Shown here: one piece after another, positions 33,290 to 45,599 of the stretch
Numbering within the stretch: position 1 is the first letter of the stretch
Layout: each line of letters begins with the position of its first letter
DNA from: Zygnema cylindricum
Lineage: Eukaryota > Streptophyta > Zygnematophyceae > Zygnematales > Zygnemataceae
Assembly (NCBI GenBank): GCA_037447655.1
Contig: JBBHKE010000943.1
Coordinates: 201,550 to 265,549 of the forward strand
Direction: 5' to 3'
Length of the DNA: 64,000 bases
Notes under the pieces: model-generated
Databases searched by the model: none
Seen by the model: only the letters and a program-made list of their open reading frames with translations
Told to the model about the DNA's origin: nothing
Made by a program: the position numbers and the translations under genes

Positions 33290-34137
33290 TTTAGCAAAAA
33301 TGAAGAAATATTATGTAATGGTTTTTCTCTCGAAAGGATACATATAAATCCTTGTGAGAGCGGCCATAGAACAAAAAAAGTGTTAGAATTAGTTCACTTC
33401 GATGTATGGGGACTAGCTAAGATCGCATCAGCAGGAGGTATGAGATACATGGTGACGTTCACAGATGACTATTCAAGTTACACAAAAATTTACTTCATGA
33501 AGGAGAAATGTGAAGTGTTTTCCCATTTCAAAGAATTCAAAACCTGGAGCGAGGAAATTCATGGAATTCCAATACAAAAATTAAGATTGGAAAACAAAAG
33601 GGAATATCTATTACTAGATTTCATCACCTATCTGGAAGAAAAAAGAATATCCTACAAAAAATTAAAGACCAATGACGAATCAGAGAGAGTAAGCAAAATA
33701 TTAACTGAAATTGCCACATCAATGCTTGTAGACAAAATTTAGATTTGAAATTTTGGGTTGAGGCCTTCAATTGTGCCATATACATTAATAATAGAATGGA
33801 GTCTAGAGTAATCAAAGCAAAGTCACCTCATGAGATATGGACAGGAAGAAAACCAATAGTCAGGCATCTTAGAGTATTTGGTAGGAAGGTTCTCATTTAA
33901 GATAATACTCAGACTAGGTGGAAAATGGAGCCGAAAGGTATACCTGGACTCCTAGTTGGTTACGATGATTTGTTTGCAGAATATAGAGTATATGCACCAG
34001 AGAAGAATAGGATAATAGTAACAAGAAATATCATTATCAAAGATGAGAAGAAATCAGATGACATTTCTCAGTTGACAAAAAGGCAGAAAAAGTTACTGAA
34101 TATGTCATATTCAAACCTAGGATGGATCAAAGTGTAA
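33290..34137 (+). pseudogene. Copia I GAG-pre-integrase and integrase
   Basis: LELVHFDVWGLAKIASAGG (first catalytic Asp) and FTDDYSSYTKIYFMKEK are integrase core motifs. The second block reads LRLENKREY instead of the usual SDNGGEY, so the second Asp is replaced. The frame breaks at 33742. It resumes as WVEAFNCAIYINNRMES, SPHEIWTGRKP and VRHLRVFG, with a stop at 33898-33900. The integrase is therefore non-functional. Confidence 0.8.
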
Positions 34138-35165
34138 AGTTACAAGAACTCGATAAGGTGATAAACATAGGTTGTGACGTGCATATCTTGTCGCTGGACC
34201 AGCGACGAGATGATCTTGTCGCTAGATCATCAATGACGGGCGCCATAGGAAAAACAAAAAGTAGCGATGAAACAAACTTATCGCTGAATCACGGACGAGA
34301 TGATGTTGTCGCTAAAATTCTGAAAACGTCCACAAAAAGTTGTACCACAAGTAACGAAGATTTTTCCATGTCGTTTGACAAGCGAAAAGACCCCCTCGTT
34401 GCTATACCAAGAATTTCAAGCACCGGTGGACCATCGTTGGCTAGAGACCAAAAAACTGATAATCGGACCAAACCTTCGCCTCCAGCCTCAAAATTTCCGG
34501 GGGGAAGATGGAGAATTAACCGGAAAAATGCTATTAGAAACCGCTATTTACTATTTGATAATCAAAAGGAGCCTCTTACCCTTCCGGAGGAAATTTTTGA
34601 ACCCGAAAAAAAGCATAAAATAACGACAACAAATGATACGGTGACACCTATTTTGGACGCCAAAACTTGGGAAATCTTGGAACTTTCACCGGATCGGAAA
34701 TCTATTGGAAATGACCTACAAATTATAGAAATAGCCATTGAAAGAAAAACCAAAATTAAGACAGTTTTAAAATGCAGGTTCAAAATGCAAAATTTTGAGA
34801 AGACTAAGAATATTCTTGTAATACAAGCAGAAAAAGTTAGGAATAAAGGATCATCATATTGACAAAGAAAAAGGCAACACGTCATATGTTTGAAAATTTT
34901 GAAAATATGAATGAAATGAGAATTGTTACTCTTCCAAAATTCAAACAGAAATTAGAAGGTAGAAAGACAAATTTTGATAACATTGAAAGAGACAATCTAG
35001 AGTTAGGGGAGGTAGAATTTACAGCGAGGATTCCCAATAGACACATTTTTTGGAGTCTAATTCATTATACAAATTGCATGAGGCATGCAATTGCAACAGT
35101 CATAAAAGGGTTGAGCATAAGTCAACAAAAACGGAAAAAAAGACAGACTGGAAATCAACGATAAA
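34122..35165 (+). pseudogene. Copia I spacer and reverse transcriptase remnants
   Basis: A variable spacer carries three imperfect repeats: LSLDQRRDDLVA, LSLNHGRDDVVA and MSFDKRKDPLVA (34187-34400). It then joins the RT start (DAKTWEILELSPDRK, about 34660). The catalytic middle, including YVDD, is absent: the frame jumps to FKMQNFEKTKNILVIQ, near the RT end. RNase H is only traces (NCMRHAIATVIKG). The element has lost RT/RNase H function by internal deletion. Confidence 0.7.
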
Positions 35166-35251
35166 AGTCTTAAGGTATTTAGGTGGTTCTAGTCTGGTTG
35201 TAGGGATACTTGTGGATTAAGTGGTTTAGAGTGTCTAAAGCTTTAGGGGAG

Positions 35252-35899
35252 TGTTGTTTTTGAAAGCTTTAGTCCTCTCTATATTTTGTGAGAGGAAGTC
35301 TCAGGACTTATAAATATTTTCAGCGTTGTCATTGATACTATGTTTCAGAATTAGTGTACATTAACAATCTAGACTGTACAAAATTAAGGAGATCACATCG
35401 GACGACTCCTAAGTCAAAGGAATATTACGAAATGGCGCGCACGACCTAACTATGACATACCGTCCGATTGACAAGATCGGACAGACAAAGATTTAACAGA
35501 ATCTGAAAATAGACAACTATGACGCGGCGGATTTCGTCACGTACAAAGTTTCAATGTCGGTGATAACTTTGTGGAAACGAGAGTTTGTCTTCACGTATAT
35601 TTTTGAAAGTAGACCACTATGACGCGGCGGATTTCGTTACGTACAAAGTTTCAATGTCGGTGATAACTTTGTGGAAACGAGAGTTTGTCTTCACGTATAT
35701 TTGTTAATTAGTATGTATAGGTAGTAAAAGTCGTACGTAGACAATTGAGGTTTGTCCTTTTGTACGCAACAGTAGACGGACCATTGACTAATTTAACGTA
35801 CATTAGTTACATAGACAGATTACTTTAGAGTATGGTTAAAAAGTATAGTAACACTCTTTTCAGTGTTGTGATTGGCTAGGTAGGTAGTAGTAAAATTTA
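35252..35899 (+). mobile_element. 3' LTR of copia I, truncated, with 100-bp tandem duplication
   Basis: It starts TGTTGTTTTTGAAAGC after the purine-rich CTTTAGGGGAG tract. Compared with the 5' LTR it carries an extra 100-bp tandem copy (about 35511-35610 and 35611-35710, each with ACTATGACGCGGCGG). It ends where the TATCGGT-type MITE starts at 35900. Confidence 0.85.
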
Positions 35900-36735
35900 T
35901 AGTGTTGTATATCGGTAAAAAATTTATCGCGATAACACCTATACCGATAGTTATCGGTTATCGAACGGTCAGAGGTACCGATATATCGGTCCGAGACCAA
36001 AAAATTCCATATCGGCGATAAATTTAAAAATATATATTAAGCATTCTACAGTACATTATTATATACTGTATTATACTATTTACATTACATAGCGTGGCAT
36101 GCCGCGTATTCGAATTTCTTCCGTAACTTTTTAACTGCAAATGTTTACGGACAACGCAGTACAGAAAACGCTAGCCTGTTAACTGAACAGAAATTTTACA
36201 GCAACGTACGGCATTGTACCGACAAACTGGTGAACATGGAACGGAAAAAGGACGGCAGACACAAAGTACAATGGACGCAAAACAACATTTTGCGCGCCGC
36301 CAAAATCGAACGGATGACTTAGAATGAGAAAACCGACGGCCAGCGTGAGCGCTGTCATCCCGGAATGGCTCTTTTGGCGGCTTACGCCAAAAAAGCCAAC
36401 AATTTGTCACGTGGCAGGTCTCCTGTGGATCCCAAAGAAGAAAGGGACAAATCCATGGCGTCGGATGTGAAAGGTACATTGTTTTATTGTATCCGTACCA
36501 AAATCGTACACACCTTATGGCGACTACTATACCTTCTGTACTTGTACAACTCTACAACAACAGTGATCTGATTGGTAGACACCTCAGTAGATAGGGGGTG
36601 TGAGTAGAGCGCGTCCGAGGAATATGACGTAAAGTTCAGTGTACAGGCCGTATATTTATGTGTACGGTCCGTATACATATCGCCGATAGTTATCGATATC
36701 GGTGTTATCGCCGATAAAACCGATAAATATCAGGT
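35900..36735. mobile_element. TATCGG-rich MITE interrupted by an LTR fragment
   Basis: The left arm from TAGTGTTGTATATCGG to ATCGCGATAACACC is inverted at the right (GGTGTTATCGCCGATAAAAC at about 36700), with weaker terminal matching. Between the arms (about 36045-36665) is sequence similar to the LTR at 57440-57700, including ACGCCATGGATTTGTCC and TTTTGGCGTAAGCCG. An LTR-like fragment thus seems to have landed inside the MITE. Confidence 0.6.
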
Positions 36736-37650
36736 ATTTATTGACAAGAGTGCATTTCCTCGTTGTGAAGATCTCGTAAAGCCTTGATGAAATTGGCTCT
36801 TCTGCCATCCAAGCCTGTAAATATGTGTTTCATTAGCTTTTTTAAGCTTAGGACAGAATTTATATCCATGGACCTTTTCATTACAATAAAAACAAGCATT
36901 GAAATATTGTCTATTTCCTCTTTGAATAAACTGTCTAAACTGATTGTGATTCTGAGTAAACTGATTTCTCTATTGATTAATCTAACATTTTTTGTCAAAT
37001 TCTATGCTGAATGCCTCTACTTGTTTTTCACCATTAACAATTTTAGAATTTGCCTCCTCTTCTACTATCAAATTAATAGCTAACTGTAGTGTCCAGCTAG
37101 CTTTATCTTTTTGTTTCAACCTATTAGACGTTGCTTTCATAGTAGTAGGAAGACCTCTCATTAGCAAAGCAGCTTGCTAAAACAGAGGAAAAGATCCACC
37201 TGCACAAGCATGAGAATCTATTAGTATTCAAAATTTGTTACAATATTCTGCCATTGTGCCACTCGTGTATTTTTAGTCCCAAATCGGTCCAGCCAAAAAT
37301 AGTTCTTCCTGAACATTAGCCTTTTCAAAATCATCCTTAAGAGATTTCCAGATATCGATCGCCTTTTTCATCTTTATCCGTGAAATACCCAATTCTTATG
37401 AGATAGAGTATTTCAAAATTGACCGAGCTTGCGAATTTTTCTTTGATCAAGACGAATCTGTTTGCGCTAGTGAACCATCCAAAATATCCGAAAGGTTAAC
37501 ATTTTCGGAGTTTGTCTCCAACATATTCGCCCAATAAGCGTATTTTTTCCCCGAGAAAATAGGAATTCTTGATGACAGGCCTATAACCTGTTGTTCCACG
37601 ACCACTGGAGCAAGTGAAGCATCAACAGTAGTTTTGGAAGTAGACATAAT
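36736..37650 (-). pseudogene. Copia K gag fragment
   Basis: From 37647 downward: VVEQQVIGLSSRIPIFSGKK, ILDGSLAQTDSS, later LMRGLPTTMKATSNRLKQKD, and a zinc-knuckle-like stretch near 36900 readable in two frames. Element I encodes the same gag order, so this is a related copy in the opposite orientation. It is cut at 36736 by the adjacent MITE; protease and later domains are absent. Confidence 0.75.
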
Positions 37651-37689
37651 CTAACTCATAGAAGCTTATCAAGAATCCTAACAAAACAG

Positions 37690-38541
37690 CTGTTTTAGGC
37701 ACCACACCAATTCTATCACACAGATCCAACACTAACTCAAACTATATCATAGTGTAGAGTAAATACAAAACTGGCAACTCCCAAAGTTTCAGCTCAATTG
37801 ATCCATCATACACCAAGATAGGTAACTCAAAAGTTTCCCAAAAACAGTTTGCAGATTACACAATTGGGAAGTCTGGATATATAAAATGTTCTACATCCTA
37901 AGTTTTATACTCTACACTCATTTGTCATATTTCATAATGGTGTAACGCTGATACAAGTGTCCATAAGAGATATGTCTAAAGAACTTAAACTTCCACTAAG
38001 GTCAAGTGCTCCTAATCACGCTAAACTAATCTATCACTATACTATCATTATTACTGAGAATTGTATACAAGTGATTTGTTCAAATGCTTGTCGCCGGCTT
38101 AGTGACACTTCTCAGGATTTGTCCACTCGGCTGTTGCAAAGTACATGTCAGCGAATCACTTGTTTATCCTCTTATGAATCTCGTATGTTGACTTGATTCA
38201 TATCAACCGCAGCTGCGCAATTCAATTCTTGATCATATTCAAATATCTGTAGCTTCGTCGCAACTGCTTTGTCCTATACCAAATTAGCCACAGCTGAGTT
38301 TTGTCTTGTTGCGTTGTAGCAATGTTGTCTATACAAATCGTATCAAAGATCACCGCAGCTGCGCTTGTCCCGTCTGCGTCGCAGCTGCGTTGTTCCACTC
38401 TATGTGTGAAACGTACATACTGGTGTCCGTACCATTCAAAAAACATGCCTTGTGTTTTAGACGATGACGCTTGTCCCTATGGATCTATATTTCCACCGTC
38501 GTACTAATTTGTTGAGACTAAAAGCTTTCCAAAAACAACAA
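37690..38541 (-). mobile_element. 5' LTR of copia K (approximate)
   Basis: The high-coordinate end, read on the minus strand, begins TTGTTTTTGGAAAGCTTTTAG, matching the LTR start of element I. The interior is diverged, and the lower boundary near 37690 is estimated from the gag start. There is no coding potential. Confidence 0.5.
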
Positions 38542-38566
38542 GAATGACGTAGCATTCGTGGACAAG

Positions 38567-39631
38567 TGTGCAACTCTAAGACCTTCATAGGACCGCAGAG
38601 TAAGCAGCTCACACGAAGCCTCTAAGATTACCCTGACCTCTTTGTCTTTCAGCACGAATTATCACCACCGTGGCAAACAACATCTCTGACCACCTTCACC
38701 CCTGTGAATGGAAGACTCGCATGAGTCAATAGCAAAAAGAATCTCTGGATTTGCTCCCCTGGGCAGTAAGTTATGGAGGGTCAAAGCTGAACTTTTGTAT
38801 AAAAGCCCTCTAGGAGAGAGGGTCCTATCTACCAATTTTTTTCTAAGTCCTATCTCTCTCACAAACTCTATCTACTGATGTACACAACCAATCATATTAC
38901 ACTTCCGTACATAAAAGTACATCTATCGATGTACTTTCTGTACGGAAACTGTACGACATGGCCTAAAAGTTGACACATGTCATATCCGGGTTCGGTCCCG
39001 TAATCCCCGGGATGTCGCGATCCAATGTAATTTTGTCACGTGTCATCGGATGTGGCGATGACCACAAACCGCCGAGATTCTCTTCCGCGATCGCGGCTTT
39101 CTTCTCGGCCGTCCGATTGAATGCAGATTTCAATCGTAGCCGTAATAAATACTTGTGCGGTATTTGTTTCGTTAAAGAAATAAATGCGCGATACTAGTTT
39201 CTTACACACACCGTAATCCGTACTTTTACATAATTGGATCTATGTATCGCGTAAACAGTTGTAACTAAATGAATTACCCTACGTAATAATATTTAAATAA
39301 ATAAAAAACCCTATATTATAAATCATTAGTCTTAGACTTAACGGCTACGACTACCGGCTACCGGCTACCTTTCTTTCCGCAAGTACCAAGATCAAATTAC
39401 GACATCTATGCTTTTAGTAAATAAACTATTTATTGGTATATAAACTAATCCATTTCCCGTAAACCTTTGGATAGCCAAGGTAGCCATGGCTCTAACTTCC
39501 ACTCCAACTTCCTAGCGACTGCGACAAGTGTGGGAGTTTGGAGAGAGAAGTTAGAGATAGACTGCCTCGGCTTCTTTCTGTATTTTAATTTAGACCTAGA
39601 AAATACTTAAAAGGAACCATCAATTTCGACA
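38567..39631 (-). mobile_element. 3' LTR of copia B (1,065 bp)
   Basis: On the minus strand it starts TGTCGAAATTGATGG next to the polypurine tract and ends CTTAGAGTTGCACA at 38567. It contains a stem-loop (39487-39570), a tRNA-like segment (39340-39400), a perfect GTAC dyad (38914-38937) and a TATA-like CTTTTATACAAAAG (near 38800, minus). Related LTRs lie at 44745-45599 and 53032-53808. Confidence 0.85.
38914..38937. promoter_or_regulatory. Perfect GTAC dyad in LTR B
   Basis: AAAGTACATC, a 4-base spacer TATC, then GATGTACTTT gives ten perfect inverted base pairs. Versions of it occur at the same place in the other LTRs (near 45230, 47335, 52680, 53722, 54405). It lies upstream of the TATA-like motif in LTR orientation, so it may be a transcription factor site. 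Confidence 0.5.
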
Positions 39632-42022
39632 TTCCCTTTATTTTCTAGTCAATCTTTAATTTTTAGACCACACTTCTCCCTGCAGATAATTAACTTAGGG
39701 GAAGGCACAGGTTTGGTCATCATATCTGCTACCATCTCACTATCTGGTCGGTACTCTAAACTGATTATTTTGTTTTCTACTTTTTCTCTAACAAAGCGGA
39801 GTCTAATGTCCATGTGTTTAGCTTTAAAATGATGTTTAAGATTGGCAGAAATAGCGATTGCTACCTGATTATCACAAATAATATCTTGCAGACCACTCTT
39901 AAGGTGACCAAGCTCACCAAGCAAAGACTTGACCCACATCAATTCTTTTACAGCAGAGCAAGAAGCCATATACTTAGCCTCCATGGTGGACTGAGCAATA
40001 ACCTTTTGTTGTTTGCTACTCCAACAGCAAGCCCCATCACCCACATATAATACATATCTAGAAGTACATCTCTTCATCGGAGCATCACCATAACTGGCAT
40101 CACTCCAAGTAATGATGTCAGTATTCTCCCCACCCAAATGCAACCATAGATCCCTATTTTCTATCAAATATCTAAATACTGTCTTAGCTGCCTCCTAATC
40201 CTTATTAGTGGGAGCATTTAGACTTCTACTCAACACTCCTACAGCTGCAGCTAAATCCGGCCGGGAACAATTCATAAAATAGATTAGGCTTCCCACTACT
40301 TGCCTGTAAAGAATAGTCTGCATGAACTTCTGTTCTTCAAGACTTAATTCCTCATCTAAGACCATGACTCTTTCCTCACTCCCCTCACTTCCCTTTTTTT
40401 ACTCCTTTGGAGTTGTAAACCTATTAGCTTTATCCATTTGAAATTTTTCCTGCATGTTCCCTATTGCTTTTTTTTGAGTCAATCTTATAATATTTCTTTC
40501 TCCGTCTCTTTCTAATTGAATTCCCAAAATATATTTTGTTTCTCCCATATCTTTCATTTCAAATCTCCCCTTAAGATCGGTTTTCAGTTTATTAATTTTT
40601 TCCATTGATTTACTTAAAACAAGTAAATCATCAACATAAATTGCAATACATATAATACCTTCCTCATCTTCGAAAACAAAGATTGAGTGATCTGAGGTGA
40701 TCCGGATATATCCCAGACCAGTGAAAAACTTATCAAGTTTTTTATACCACTGTCGAGGCGCCTTTTTCAAACCGTAAAGTGATTTAATCAGCCAGCATAC
40801 CTTACTTTCCTCTCCTTCCTTCACAAATCCTTCGGGTTGTCGCATGAAGATCTCTTCTTCCAATTCTCCATGCAAAAAGGCTGTGTTGATGTCCATATGG
40901 TGCACCTCTATGTTTTGCGCTGCTGCCAGACTAAGAAGTATGCGGACGGAGGGAAATCTGACGATCGAGGCAAAGGTTTCCTCGTAGTCAATTCCCTCTT
41001 TTTGTGTAAATCCCTTTGCCACTAATCGGGCTTTATAACGCACAATTATGTTATCTGGGTTCATTTTTAATTTGAAAACCCACTTACAACTGATTGGTTT
41101 TCGGTTAGGTGGACAATCCACCAGCTCCCAAGTATCGGCTGCCATAATTCAGGCCATCTCCTCATTGATGGCTCTCTTCCACCGGTTTCTTTTTGGGCAA
41201 GTCATCGCTTCTCCATAAATCTGAGGTTCATCTTGATCAGATAGTTTTGTTACCTTGTTATTAACCTATTTTTCCTGTAATCTTTTGCTACTTGTCCTTC
41301 CCCCTTCAAAATATGTGGCCGGAATAGATGGTTCTCGTGGGTTCTTTCGAACAATCTCGGCTTCTCCCGTGTCCCTTGATTCCGAATCAATTTCCACCAT
41401 GTCTTCCGCTTCGGGTAGAGTTGTCACTGGAGTTTCCAAAGCCGAGTCCTTTTCAATCTGATTTGTACCTGCAAGAATGTCATCTTCTCTAAAACCTGGA
41501 TAGTTAGGAAGCTCAAAGTGATCGGAATTTTCTGACTCAAATATGATTTTTACTGACTTTGTATACTTGAAGGGATCCACGGACCTTCCTTCATCTATAA
41601 CTACTAGAGGCTTTACTAAGATTATATCTTCCCTTTTTAGATCATAAACCCTAAATCCTTTAACATCCTTATCATATCCTAATAAGTATCCATGTTTCCT
41701 TTAGGATCTAGCTTCCACTTAGACCGATCTGTATCTAGACTGAATACTTGACTGCTGAAAACCTTTAAGTGAGATATGTCATGTTTTTGGCCTGTCCATC
41801 TCTCATAAGGTGTTTGATCATTTATAGCTGAAGTAAGAACTCTATTTTTGAGGTTATTAGCATAGTTCATTGCTTTTGCCCAAAACCTTTTTCCTATCTT
41901 GTTATCTGACAACATACTTCTAGCACTATCACGTAGTGTCCTATTTAATTTTTCAGCTACCCCATTCTGTTCTAGGTTTTCTGGAACTGTCTTTTGGTGT
42001 TGGACTCCATCTTCTCTCAAAA
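39632..42022 (-). pseudogene. Copia B, minus arm: integrase end, RT, RNase H
   Basis: From 42020 down: REDGVQHQKTVPEN with QNGVAEKLNRTL (integrase third acidic residue region), WTGQKHDISHLKVFSS, the linker DPFKYTKSVKI, RT (41145-40399: WVFKLKMNPDN, FMRQPEGFVKEG, IAIYVDDLLVLSKS with the YVDD active site intact), and RNase H (40167-39649: WSDASYGDAPMKRC, MEAKYMASCSAV). Frames are split by stops at about 41146 and 40190. Gag, protease and the integrase start are missing; the sequence flips at 42022 into the opposite arm. Confidence 0.88.
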
Positions 42023-44740
42023 ATAAGTAATGAAACGAAAAAACTTTATTATGTTGGTATTCATGATATTATGATGTGGCATAAGAGGCTTGGGCATGTG
42101 AATCTAGATAAGTTAAGAGAGATGAAAAAGATGGGAGTGGTGGAAGGGATTCAGTTCGGTGAGAGTGATAATATAAGTGATTGTAGTGGATGTGCTCAAG
42201 ATCAAGCACACACATTACCCTTTCCTAAAACAGCCACCTATAAGGGAGAAAAACTTCTAGATCTAGTACACACAGATATTTGGGGAACGGCTAAAGTGCC
42301 CTCAACGGGGGGGAAGAGATTTATGATGACTATCACTGATGATTAGTCTCAGTATTCCCGGGTGTATTTTTTTAAAAACAAGTCCGAAGCTCACGATTGT
42401 GTTAGACAATATAAAGCATGGAGCGAAAAACTCCATGAAAGTCCAATCAAAAGAATAAGGAGTGACAATGGTGGAGAGTATAATTCTAACCAGTTTGAGG
42501 ATTTTTTGAGGGAAGATGGGGTTCAACACCAAAAGACAGTTCCAGAAAATCCGGAACAGAATGGAGTAGCTGAAAGGTTAAATAGAACACTAAGTGATAG
42601 TGCTAGAAGTATGTTGTCAGATAAGAAGATAGGAAAAAGGTTTTGGGCAGAAGCAATGAAGAATGCTAATTACCTCAAAAATAGAGTTCTTATTTCAGCT
42701 ATAAAAGATCAAACACCTTATGAGAGATGGACAGGCCGCAAACCAGACATATCTCACTTAAAGGTTTTCGGCATTCAAGTATTCAGTCTAGATATAGATC
42801 GGTCTAATTGGAAGCTAGATCCTAAAGGAAAACCGGGATACTTATTAGGATATGATAAGGATGTTAAACGATATAGAGTTTATGATCTAAAAAGGACAGA
42901 TATAATCTTAGTAAAGCATCTAGTAGTTATGGATGAAGGAAAGTCTGTGGATCCCTTCAAATATACAAAGTCAGTAAAAATCAGATTTAAGTCAGAAAAT
43001 TCCGATGACTTTGAGCTTCCTAACTATCCAGGTTTTAGAGAAGATGACATTCTTGCAGGTACAAATCAGACCGAAAAGGACTCAGCTGTTAAAACTCCAG
43101 TGAGAACTCTACCCGAAGCGAAAGACGTGGTGGAAATTGATTCGGAATCAAGGGATAGGGGAGAAGCCGAGATTGTTCGAAAGAATCCACGAGAACTATC
43201 TATTTCGGCCTCAGATTTTGAGGGGGGGAGGAGAAGTAGCAAAAGATTGCAAGAAAAATAGGTTAATAACAAGGTAACAAAACTATCTTATCAAGATGAA
43301 CCTCAAACTTATGGAGAGGCGATGACTTGTCCAGATAGAAACTGGTGGAAGATAGCCATCAATAAGGAGATGGCCTCAATTATGGCAGCCGATACTTGGG
43401 AGCTGGTGGATTGTCCACCTAACCGAAAACCAATCGGTTGTAAGTGGGTTTTCAAATTAAAACTGAACCCAGATAACACAATCGAGCGCTACAAGGCGAG
43501 ATTAGTGGCAAAGGGATTTACACAAAAGGAGGGAATTGACTACGAGGAAACCTTTGCCCCGGTGGTCAAATTTCACACTGTCCGCATACATCTCAGTTTG
43601 ATAGCAGCGGAATACATGGAAGTGCACCGAATGGACATCAAAACATTCTTTTTGCATGGAGAATTGGAAGAGGAGATCTTCATGCGAGAACCTGAAGGGT
43701 TTGTGGAGGAAGGAGAGGAGAGTAAGGTATGTCGGCTGATTAATTCTCTTTATGGTTTGAAACAGGCGCCTCCACAGTGGAATAAGAAGCTTGATGAGTT
43801 TCTTACTGGTCAGGGATATATCTGGATAAGCTCAGATCACTCAATCTATGTTTTCAAGATGAGGAAGGTTTTATATTTATTGCAATTTATGTTGATGATT
43901 TGCTTGTTTTATGTAAATCAATGGAAAAAATTAATAAACTGAAAATCGATCGTAAGGGGAGATTTGAAATGAAGGATATGGGGGAAGCAAAATATATTTT
44001 GGGAATTCAAGTAGAAAGAGACCGAAAAAGAAAGATTATAAGATTGACTCTAAAAAAAGCAATAGGGAACATGCTTGAAAAATTTTAGATGGATAAAGCT
44101 AATAGTTATACAACTCCAATGGAGTTAAAGAAGGGAAGTGAGGGGAGTGAGGAAAAATGAGGCATAGTCTTGGACGAGGAATTATCTCCTGAGAACAGAA
44201 ATTCATGCAAACTATTCCTTACAAGCAAGTAGTGGGAAGTCTTATCTATTTTATAAATTGTACCAAGCCGGATTTAGCTGCAGCTGTAGGAGTGCTTAGT
44301 AGAAGTCTAAATGCTCCCACTAAGAGGGATTGGGAGGCAGCTAAGAGAGTCCTTAGATATTTGATAGGAACTAGGGATCTATGGTTGCATTTGGGTGGGG
44401 AGAATACTGACATCACTACTTGGAGTGATGCCAGTTATGGTGATGCTCCGATGACGAGATGCACTTGTGGATATGTATTATATGTGGGTGATGGGGCTTG
44501 CTGTTGGAGTAGCAAACTGCAAAAAGTTATTGCTCAGTCCACCAAAGAGGCTGAGTATATGGCCTCTTGCTCTGCTGTAAAAGAATTGATGTGGGTCAAG
44601 TCTTTGCTTGGTGAGCTTGGTCACCTTAAGAGTGGTGTGCATAAATTTTTTCTGTGATAATCAGGCAGCAATCGCTATTTCTGCCAATCCTAAACATCAT
44701 TTTAAAGCCAAACACATGGACATTAGACTCAGCTTTGTTA
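42023..44740 (+). pseudogene. Copia B, plus arm: GAG-pre, integrase, RT, RNase H
   Basis: IMMWHKRLGHVNLDKLREMK and CSGCAQDQAHTLPFPK are GAG-pre-integrase; VHTDIWG, SDNGGEY and NPEQNGVAER carry the three integrase acidic residues. An in-frame TAG at 42343 interrupts the core. RT runs 43322-43942, then shifts frame just before the YVDD motif (about 43857), so the active site is out of frame. RNase H spans 44205-44657 (WSDASYGDAPMTRC). It is very similar to the minus arm but diverged at scattered sites. The end of RNase H, the polypurine tract and the first part of the LTR are deleted at about 44743. Confidence 0.88.
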
Positions 44741-44744
44741 GAGA

Positions 44745-45599
44745 GAAAAGAATACATGATGCCTCCAGGATTTGATCTTGGTACCTGCCGGACGGTAAAT
44801 AGCCGGTAGCCGGTAGTTTTAACCGTTAGGTCTAGACATAGTGTTATGCATTATAGAGTTTGATAATTAGTTGAACATTAATACGTAGGATAGTTTATTT
44901 AACTGAAACAATTTTACGGGAGACATAGATACAGTAATGTAAAAGTACGGATTACATACGGAAAAGAAACGAATACCGCGCATTTATTTCTTTAGCGAAA
45001 CGAATACCGCGCATGTATTTTTTACAACTACGATTAAATGTGAATTTAATCAAATGGCCCGAATTAAACGTCGAGATCGCAGAAGAGGATTTCTGCGGTT
45101 TTTGGTCATCCCCACATTGGATGACAGGTGGCGGAATGACATTGGATTGCGGCATCTCTGAGGATTAAGGGAGCGAATCCGGATATGCCACGTGTCGACA
45201 TTTAGGCCATGTCGTACAATGTTCGTACAGAAAGTACACTGGCAGCTGTACTTTTGTGTACGGAAGTGTAATCTGATTGGCTCCGTACATCAGTAGATAG
45301 AGTCTGTGAGAGAGATAGAACTTAGAAAAATTAGGAGATAGGACCCTCTCTCCCAGAGAGCTTCTATACAAAAGGTCAACTTTGACCCTCCATAACTTAC
45401 TACTCAGGGGAGCAAATTCATTGATTCTTTTTGCTATCGACTCAGGGGAGTCTTACCTTCACAGGAGTGAAGTTGGTCAGAGTTTTTGTTTGCCAAGGTG
45501 GCAGTTGTTCTTGCTGAAACACAAAGGGGTCAGGGTTATCCTAGAGGCTTTTTGGAAGCTGTCCACTCTGAGGACTTATGGAGGTCTCAAAGTTTCACA
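44745..45599 (+). mobile_element. 5'-truncated LTR B of the plus arm
   Basis: It matches the LTR at 38567-39631 in reverse from the tRNA-like segment (AGGATTTGATCTTGG) to the terminus AAGTTTCACA at 45599. About 300 bp of the LTR start are missing. TATA-like CTTCTATACAAAAGG lies at about 45360. Confidence 0.8.

Noticed and set aside
35900-36735. Simple single MITE
   Set aside because: The middle 600 bp match an LTR family, so it is a composite rather than one element.
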